Positions 58,993 to 64,000 of a stretch of DNA of 64,000 nucleotides are shown piece after piece (position 1 is the stretch's first letter; each line of letters begins with the position of its first letter). The position numbers were made by a program, and so were the translations under genes. The notes under the pieces are model-generated. The model did no database searches. It saw only the letters and a program-made list of their open reading frames with translations, and had not been told where the DNA came from. Source of the stretch: Pseudarthrobacter sp. MM222 (GTDB lineage: Bacteria; Actinomycetota; Actinomycetes; Actinomycetales; Micrococcaceae); contig NZ_OX352321.1 of the NCBI RefSeq assembly GCF_947090775.1, positions 3,224,001-3,288,000 on the forward strand, given 5' to 3'.

Positions 58993-59709
58993 TCAGACAC
59001 CTGCCTTCTGGTTCAGGAGTGCCTTCACCATTGCCGGCGGAGCAATCTCGTCGAGCGGGAGGCCGCGGCGTGCTGCCACTGCTGCCGGCTCTTCGAGACG
59101 CTTCAGGGCATCAACGGTCGCGTGAACGATGTTGATGGCGTTGGAGGAACCGAGCGACTTGGAGAGGATGTCGTGGATGCCCACGCACTCCAGTACTGCA
59201 CGGACCGGACCACCGGCGATAACACCGGTACCGGCGGAAGCCGGACGCAGCATTACAACGCCTGCAGCGGCTTCGCCCTGTACGCGGTGAGGAATGGTGT
59301 TGCCGATGCGGGGAACGCGGAAGAAGGACTTCTTGGCCTCTTCAACGCCCTTCGCGATTGCGGCAGGAACTTCCTTAGCCTTGCCGTAGCCGACGCCGAC
59401 CATACCGTTGCCGTCACCGACGACGACGAGGGCGGTGAAGCTGAAGCGACGACCACCCTTGACGACCTTGGAAACACGGTTGATGGTTACGACGCGCTCT
59501 ACGAACTGGCTCTTTTCGGCTTCGCGGCCACCGTCGCGGCCACCACGGCCACCACGGTCTCCGCGGCCCTGGCCCTGGCCGCGGTCGCCACGCTCGCCAC
59601 GACGAGCGCCACCACGGCGGTCGTCAGTGGTAGCAGGCGCAGCGGTCTCAGTTGCCGGAGCAGCTACAGCTTCAGTCACCTGAATGTCCTTTTCGTTATT
59701 TTCGGTCAC
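58993..59709 (-). CDS. rpsE: 30S ribosomal protein S5 with Arg/Gly-rich N-terminus
   Basis: The S5 core (about 68-238) has [23 protein letters not shown] and [19 protein letters not shown]. The first ~65 residues are acidic, then an RG/[11 protein letters not shown] stretch. GTG start overlaps the rplR stop by four bases. Confidence 0.97.
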   Translation of the reverse strand: MTENNEKDIQVTEAVAAPATETAAPATTDDRRGGARRGERGDRGQGQGRGDRGGRGGRDGGREAEKSQFVERVVTINRVSKVVKGGRRFSFTALVVVGDGNGMVGVGYGKAKEVPAAIAKGVEEAKKSFFRVPRIGNTIPHRVQGEAAAGVVMLRPASAGTGVIAGGPVRAVLECVGIHDILSKSLGSSNAINIVHATVDALKRLEEPAAVAARRGLPLDEIAPPAMVKALLNQKAGV

Positions 59710-60089
59710 AGTGCCAGTCCGCCTTCACGTGCGCCGTCAGCGACGGCGGCGATCCGGCCGTGGTACTTGTTACCACCGCGGTCGAAGACAACAGCTTCGA
59801 TACCGGCAGCCTTGGCACGCTCGGCGACCAGTTCGCCAACGCGCTTGGCTTTGGCGGTCTTGTCACCGTCGAATGCACGAAGGTCGGCTTCCAATGTGGA
59901 GGCGCTCGCTACGGTCAGGCCCTTGGTGTCATCGACAACCTGGACGAATACGTGGCGTGCGGAGCGGTTGACGACCAGACGAGGACGTACAGCCGTTCCG
60001 GAGATGCGCTTGCGGATACGAAGCTGGCGGCGGCTGCGCTGGGCAGACTTGCTCTTGTTCGTACGCTTCTTGTTAATTGCGATCGCCAT
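59706..60089 (-). CDS. rplR: 50S ribosomal protein L18
   Basis: A 127-residue 5S rRNA-binding protein with [27 protein letters not shown] and [26 protein letters not shown]. Two bases after rplF; overlaps rpsE. Confidence 0.97.
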   Translation of the reverse strand: MAIAINKKRTNKSKSAQRSRRQLRIRKRISGTAVRPRLVVNRSARHVFVQVVDDTKGLTVASASTLEADLRAFDGDKTAKAKRVGELVAERAKAAGIEAVVFDRGGNKYHGRIAAVADGAREGGLAL

Positions 60090-60091
60090 GG

Positions 60092-60628
60092 TTACTTACC
60101 AGCCTTTCCGACCTTGCGGCGGATGACTTCGCCTGCGTAACGGATGCCCTTGCCCTTGTAGGGGTCCGGCTTCCGCAGCTTGCGAATGTTGGCAGCAACC
60201 TCGCCGACCTGCTGCTTGGAGATACCTGAAACAGAGAGCTTGGTCGGGGTCTCAACTGCAAAGGTGATGCCGTTCGGTGCCGAGACGTTAACCGGGTGGC
60301 TGTAGCCCAGAGCGAACTCCAGATCAGTTCCCTTGGCCTGGACGCGGTAACCAGTACCGACAATCTCAAGCTTCTTCTCGTAGCCTGCGGTGACACCCTG
60401 GATCATGTTGGCGATCAGGGTGCGGGTCAGGCCGTGCAGCGAACGTGAGGCGCGCTCGTCGTTCGGGCGGGCGACAGTCAGGGTGCCTTCTTCCAGGGAT
60501 ACCTCGATCGGGCTGGCCACAGTGTGGCTCAGCTCGCCTTTGGAACCCTTGACGCTGACGACAGAGCCGTCAACCTTGACCTCAACGCCGGCAGGAACGG
60601 TTATGGGGAGACGTCCAATACGTGACAT
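60092..60628 (-). CDS. rplF: 50S ribosomal protein L6
   Basis: A 178-residue protein starting [20 protein letters not shown], with [26 protein letters not shown] and the C-terminal [21 protein letters not shown] rRNA-binding block. It lies 18 bases after rpsH. Confidence 0.98.
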   Translation of the reverse strand: MSRIGRLPITVPAGVEVKVDGSVVSVKGSKGELSHTVASPIEVSLEEGTLTVARPNDERASRSLHGLTRTLIANMIQGVTAGYEKKLEIVGTGYRVQAKGTDLEFALGYSHPVNVSAPNGITFAVETPTKLSVSGISKQQVGEVAANIRKLRKPDPYKGKGIRYAGEVIRRKVGKAGK

Positions 60629-60646
60629 TATTCTCTTCCTTTCCCG

Positions 60647-61045
60647 TTACCAGACGTAAGCGAGGACTTCGCCGCCCACGCCCTTCTTGCCGGCCTGCTT
60701 GTCAGTCAAGAGGCCGGAAGAGGTGGACAGGATTGCGACACCCAGGCCACCGAGCACGTGCGGCAGGTTGGTGGACTTTGCGTAAACGCGCAGTCCCGGC
60801 TTGGAAATACGACGAACGCCAGCGATTGAACGCTCGCGGTTCGGTCCGAACTTGAGCTCGAGGGTCAGCTTCTTGCCAACCTCAGCGTCTTCTTCTTTCC
60901 AGGAGGCGATGTAACCTTCGGCCTTCAGGATGTCGGCAACGCGTGCCTTGAGCTTGCTGTACGGCATAGACACGGAATCGTGGTATGCCGAGTTTGCGTT
61001 GCGCAGACGCGTAAGCATGTCTGCGACGGGATCTGTCATTGTCAT
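60647..61045 (-). CDS. rpsH: 30S ribosomal protein S8
   Basis: A 132-residue protein with [29 protein letters not shown] and the C-terminal [18 protein letters not shown] second ATG two codons in (61039) is an alternative start. In other bacteria S8 represses its operon by binding near the L5 start; a 92-base gap separates it from rplE here. Confidence 0.97.
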   Translation of the reverse strand: MTMTDPVADMLTRLRNANSAYHDSVSMPYSKLKARVADILKAEGYIASWKEEDAEVGKKLTLELKFGPNRERSIAGVRRISKPGLRVYAKSTNLPHVLGGLGVAILSTSSGLLTDKQAGKKGVGGEVLAYVW

Positions 61046-61137
61046 GGTGGGCTCTTGCCCTTCCTCATAACGGTTTCCGTCGTGCTGTCTTCCGAACAGA
61101 ATTCGGACCAGCGCAACGGACCTTTTACGTAGCTAGA

Positions 61138-61719
61138 TTAATCTTCGGTCTTGAACGGGAAGCCAAGCGCCTTGAGCAGCGCGCGGCCTTCGTCGTCGGT
61201 CTTGGCAGTGGTCACGACGGTGATGTCCATGCCGCGTACGCGGTCGATGGAATCCTGGTCGATCTCGTGGAACATAACCTGCTCGGTCAGACCGAAGGTG
61301 TAGTTGCCGTTGCCATCGAACTGCTTGCCGCTGAGGCCACGGAAGTCACGGATACGCGGCAGAGCCAGCGTGACCAGACGGTCCAGGAATTCCCACATGC
61401 GGTCGCCACGCAGAGTTGCGTGCGCACCGATCGGCATGCCTTCGCGCAGCTTGAACTGTGCGATGGACTTGCGGGCCTTCGTTACCATCGGCTTCTGGCC
61501 GGTGATCAGGGTCAGATCGCGGACAGCGCCGTCGATCAGTTTGGAGTCCTTTGCGGCATCTCCAACACCCATGTTCACAACGACCTTCACCAGGCGGGGA
61601 ACCTGGTTGACGTTCTGGTACTTGAATTCCTCGGTCAGCGAGCCCTTGATGGAGTCGGCGTACTTGGTCTTCAGACGAGGAACGATCTTGCTTGCCGGAG
61701 TCTCGAGAGTCTCAGTCAT
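61138..61719 (-). CDS. rplE: 50S ribosomal protein L5
   Basis: A 193-residue protein with [42 protein letters not shown] and [22 protein letters not shown]. The ATG overlaps the rplX stop by one base (TAATG). Confidence 0.98.
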   Translation of the reverse strand: MTETLETPASKIVPRLKTKYADSIKGSLTEEFKYQNVNQVPRLVKVVVNMGVGDAAKDSKLIDGAVRDLTLITGQKPMVTKARKSIAQFKLREGMPIGAHATLRGDRMWEFLDRLVTLALPRIRDFRGLSGKQFDGNGNYTFGLTEQVMFHEIDQDSIDRVRGMDITVVTTAKTDDEGRALLKALGFPFKTED

Positions 61720-62078
61720 TAGATGTCCTTCCCGGAGCTCTTGGCCACGCGGACGCGCACTTCACGCTTCACGCCATCGCGCTCAACGGTCTCGGTGCGG
61801 AACCCGACGCGGGTGGGCTTCTTGGTGGACGGGTCAACCAGAGCCACGTTGGAGATGTGGATGGTAGCCTCGACAACCTCGATGCCACCGGTCTTGGTGC
61901 CGCGCTGCGACTGACCGACCTTGGTGTGCTTGGTTACGCGGTTAATGCCTTCAACCAACACGCGGTTGGTCTCCGGGAATACGCGCAGAACCTTGCCCTG
62001 CTTGCCACGGTCGCCGCCGCGCTCAGCCTTGGCGCCAGTGATGACCTGAACCAGGTCACCCTTTTTGATCTTAGCCAT
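61719..62078 (-). CDS. rplX: 50S ribosomal protein L24
   Basis: A 119-residue KOW-domain protein with [29 protein letters not shown] and [13 protein letters not shown]. It begins three bases after rplN. Confidence 0.98.
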   Translation of the reverse strand: MAKIKKGDLVQVITGAKAERGGDRGKQGKVLRVFPETNRVLVEGINRVTKHTKVGQSQRGTKTGGIEVVEATIHISNVALVDPSTKKPTRVGFRTETVERDGVKREVRVRVAKSSGKDI

Positions 62079-62081
62079 GGA

Positions 62082-62450
62082 CTAAAGCACCTCCGGAGCC
62101 AGAGAAACGATCTTCATGAACTTCTTGTCGCGAAGTTCACGACCAACCGGTCCGAAGATACGGGTACCGCGGGGGTCACCGTCAGCCTTCAGGATCACAG
62201 CTGCGTTCTCGTCAAACTTGATGTAGGAACCATCCGCACGGCGGCGTTCCTTCTTGGTACGGACGATGACAGCCTTGACGACGTCGCCCTTCTTTACGTT
62301 GCCGCCCGGAATTGCATCCTTGACGGTAGCGACGATTACGTCGCCAATGCCTGCGTAGCGACGGCCAGATCCACCGAGAACGCGAATGGTAAGGATTTCC
62401 TTAGCACCCGTGTTGTCGGCGACCTTGAGTCGCGACTCCTGCTGAATCAC
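62082..62450 (-). CDS. rplN: 50S ribosomal protein L14
   Basis: A 122-residue protein starting [20 protein letters not shown], with [29 protein letters not shown]. It is the first gene after a 392-base gap that ends the rpsC-rplP-rpmC-rpsQ segment. Confidence 0.98.
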   Translation of the reverse strand: MIQQESRLKVADNTGAKEILTIRVLGGSGRRYAGIGDVIVATVKDAIPGGNVKKGDVVKAVIVRTKKERRRADGSYIKFDENAAVILKADGDPRGTRIFGPVGRELRDKKFMKIVSLAPEVL

Positions 62451-62842
62451 TATTTACTCCTTGCGTCGCGCTGGTTCTCAGACCGAAAATCTTCCTACGG
62501 AATGAGCCTTGCGGAACGGTTGATCGGGGTGTCTCTTGACCTGCCTGGATTTTGCCAGACCAGGCCTAAACGCCCGTGCCAAAAACATTTGCTTCCCAGA
62601 CGCGTCCCGACGGGTCGGGACGCAAGGGGGCACTATGCCGTGGCACGATTGTTTACGAGGTTGACGATGGCGCACAGGGGCGCCATACAAACTCAATATC
62701 CTAGCACGATTGGGCCCGCAGACAGAATCAGCCCATACCACAGGCGACGGCGCTCCGGCAGCCCGCCGGCAACGCGGAAACCCCCGCTCCCACAAGGGGA
62801 ACGAGGGTTTCCGTACAGCATCCGCTAAGCGAGCCGCAGGTG
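62451..62842 (-). promoter_or_regulatory. rplN leader: gap with -10 box and two hairpins
   Basis: The 392-base gap has an extended -10 TGCTAGGAT (core 62698-62703, minus strand), with no good -35. Downstream in the putative leader are two perfect hairpins: ATGGCGC/GCGCCAT (62667-62686) and GCGTCCCGA/TCGGGACGC (62602-62623). A 9-base direct repeat GCACGATTG occurs at both 62643 and 62704. It probably carries the promoter and a regulatory leader of the rplN-rplO unit. Confidence 0.55.
62775..62813 (-). terminator. Terminator after rpsQ
   Basis: CGGAAACCC (62775-62783) pairs with GGGTTTCCG (62805-62813), with additional inner C/G pairing. It lies about 30 bases after the rpsQ stop and separates the S10-like from the spc-like genes. 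Confidence 0.7.
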
Positions 62843-63151
62843 TTACTTGGCCTTCTCGAGGATCTCCACCAGGCGCCACCGCTTGGTAGCGGAGAGCGGG
62901 CGGGTCTCGGCGAGGAGAACGAGGTCGCCGATGCCGGCGCTGTTCTCTTCGTCGTGAGCCTTGATCTTCGTGTTGCGGCGAAGGACCTTGCCGTAGAGGG
63001 CGTGCTTCACACGGTCCTCGACCTGGACAACGATGGTCTTTTCCATCTTGTCCGAGACCACATAGCCGCGCTTCGTCTTACGGTAACCGCGCTCGTCAGC
63101 CGTAGCTGCGCCGGAAACAGTTTCCGTCACGTTCTCGTCCTTTTCACTCAC
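62843..63151 (-). CDS. rpsQ: 30S ribosomal protein S17
   Basis: A 102-residue OB-fold protein with [27 protein letters not shown] and [20 protein letters not shown]; about 18 extra acidic N-terminal residues. The GTG start overlaps the rpmC stop by four bases. Confidence 0.97.
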   Translation of the reverse strand: MSEKDENVTETVSGAATADERGYRKTKRGYVVSDKMEKTIVVQVEDRVKHALYGKVLRRNTKIKAHDEENSAGIGDLVLLAETRPLSATKRWRLVEILEKAK

Positions 63152-63483
63152 TTGGCGTCCTCCTCAGCCTCAGCCTCGGCCGGCTTTTCAGCCTTCTCAG
63201 CCTTGGCTGCGGACTTCTTGGACTTCTTTTCTTCCTTGGCTTCCACAACCGGTGCGGCAACCTCGGCACGAATGCCCAGCTCGCGCTCACGGAGAACGGT
63301 GTAGATACGTGCGATGTCCTTCTTTACCGCGCGCAGACGACCGTGGTTCTCCAGCTGACCGGTGGCGGACTGGAAACGCAGGTTGAACAGCTCTTCCTTG
63401 GCCTTACGGAGTTCTTCAACGAGGCGCTCGTTGTCGAAACCGTCCAGCTGTGCGGATGCAAGTTCCTTGGATCCTACTGACAT
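63148..63483 (-). CDS. rpmC: 50S ribosomal protein L29 with Lys/Ala/Glu tail
   Basis: The L29 core (about 1-75) has [20 protein letters not shown] and [22 protein letters not shown]. Residues 80-111 are a low-complexity charged tail, making 111 residues against about 65 usual. It lies two bases after rplP. Confidence 0.96.
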   Translation of the reverse strand: MSVGSKELASAQLDGFDNERLVEELRKAKEELFNLRFQSATGQLENHGRLRAVKKDIARIYTVLRERELGIRAEVAAPVVEAKEEKKSKKSAAKAEKAEKPAEAEAEEDAK

Positions 63484-63485
63484 TT

Positions 63486-63902
63486 CTATTCACCACCTTC
63501 GCGACGCAGAATGCGTGCTTTCAACGGGAGCTTGTGGATTGCCAGGCGCAGTGCCTCGCGAGCAACCGATTCCTCGACACCGGAGATCTCAAAGAGAACC
63601 CGGCCCGGCTTGACGTTTGAGACCCACCATTCCGGAGAACCCTTACCGGAACCCATGCGGGTTTCGGCAGGCTTCTTCGTCAGCGGACGGTCCGGGTAGA
63701 TGTTGATCCAGACCTTGCCGCCACGCTTGATGTGGCGGGTCATCGCGATACGGGCAGACTCGATCTGACGGTTGGTGACGTATGCCGGGCTCAGAGCCTG
63801 GATACCCCACTCACCGAAGGAGACCTTGGTGCCGCCCGTAGCAGCGCCGGAACGACCCGGGTGGTGCTGCTTACGGTGCTTGACTCGACGTGGGATAAGC
63901 AT
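63486..63902 (-). CDS. rplP: 50S ribosomal protein L16
   Basis: A 138-residue protein starting [19 protein letters not shown], with [31 protein letters not shown] residues and the C-terminal [20 protein letters not shown]. The ATG immediately follows the rpsC stop (TAAATG). Confidence 0.98.
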   Translation of the reverse strand: MLIPRRVKHRKQHHPGRSGAATGGTKVSFGEWGIQALSPAYVTNRQIESARIAMTRHIKRGGKVWINIYPDRPLTKKPAETRMGSGKGSPEWWVSNVKPGRVLFEISGVEESVAREALRLAIHKLPLKARILRREGGE

Positions 63903-64000
63903 TTAAGCCTGTCCTCCTTCTGCTGCCTGTGCCGGTGCGGCAGAAGCTGCCTCAGCCGCCGGAGCTTCGGCAGCAGCGGGTGCAGCCTCGGCCGGGCGGT
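63903..64000 (-). CDS. rpsC: 30S ribosomal protein S3, C-terminal fragment
   Basis: Only the last 31 full codons are visible, an Ala/Pro/Glu-rich stretch ending AAPAQAAEGGQA. The identity rests on position directly upstream of rplP and on the known disordered C-terminal extensions of actinobacterial S3; the S3 core is outside the window. Confidence 0.8.
   Translation of the reverse strand, partial: RPAEAAPAAAEAPAAEAASAAPAQAAEGGQA

Overview
The window is a stretch of a high-GC Gram-positive chromosome. Gene content and order point to an actinobacterium of the Micrococcaceae, most likely Arthrobacter or Pseudarthrobacter. The supporting evidence is a mycothiol glycosyltransferase (MshA), an actinobacterial inositol-phosphate synthase, short adenylate kinase, HrcA/CIRCE control of groES, low-complexity tails on ribosomal proteins, and many apparently leaderless promoters (TAnnnT 6-7 bases before the start codon). 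The genus is an inference from the sequence alone. No rRNA, tRNA, insertion sequence, prophage or CRISPR array was recognised.

Layout, left to right. 1-1900: groES and the 5' part of groEL (minus strand) under two CIRCE operators. 1956-7678: accessory housekeeping genes (membrane protein, THUMP-like methyltransferase, shikimate-dehydrogenase-like enzyme, GH3 lipoprotein, YbdK-type carboxylate-amine ligase). 7772-11955: tightly overlapping operon alr-tsaE-tsaB-rimI-tsaD (cell wall D-alanine, tRNA t6A modification, N-acetylation). 12000-12250: a duplicated palindromic intergenic element. 12314-16911: divergent PfkB sugar kinase / GH4 phosphoglycosidase, a GNAT enzyme and mshA. 16971-21161: fhs, a 4 x 32 bp tandem repeat, a DUF559-like protein, and inositol-phosphate synthase, which supplies the MshA substrate. 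21330-28957: glgX-treY-treZ-aldo/keto reductase operon converting glycogen to trehalose. 29047-37235: nnr, acpS, glmS, coaA, a Tat-type VanY lipoprotein, a GT87-like membrane protein and glmM; GlmS and GlmM act together in UDP-GlcNAc synthesis.

37385-38373: rplM-rpsI. 38681-46371: a complete monoderm Tad/Flp pilus locus (prepilin peptidase, Flp pilin, TadE, TadG-like, CpaB, CpaE, CpaF, TadB, TadC), followed by an Hpt-like protein lacking the phosphorylatable histidine and by a divergent OmpR-type regulator / sensor kinase pair. 49827-64000: the ribosomal superoperon, all on the minus strand: rpsC (partial), rplP, rpmC, rpsQ, then rplN to rplO, then secY-adk-map, a DmpA-family peptidase, infA-rpmJ, rpsM-rpsK-rpoA-rplQ and truA. 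Hairpins split it into several transcription units.

The most unusual signals are three. A 79-nt nested perfect inverted repeat buries the ribosome site and start codon of tadE. A strong intrinsic terminator lies inside the first codons of truA. A ~106 bp palindrome-rich element is duplicated in tandem upstream of alr. The histidine-less Hpt protein beside the Tad genes and the long acidic-to-basic tail on GlgX are also worth checking.
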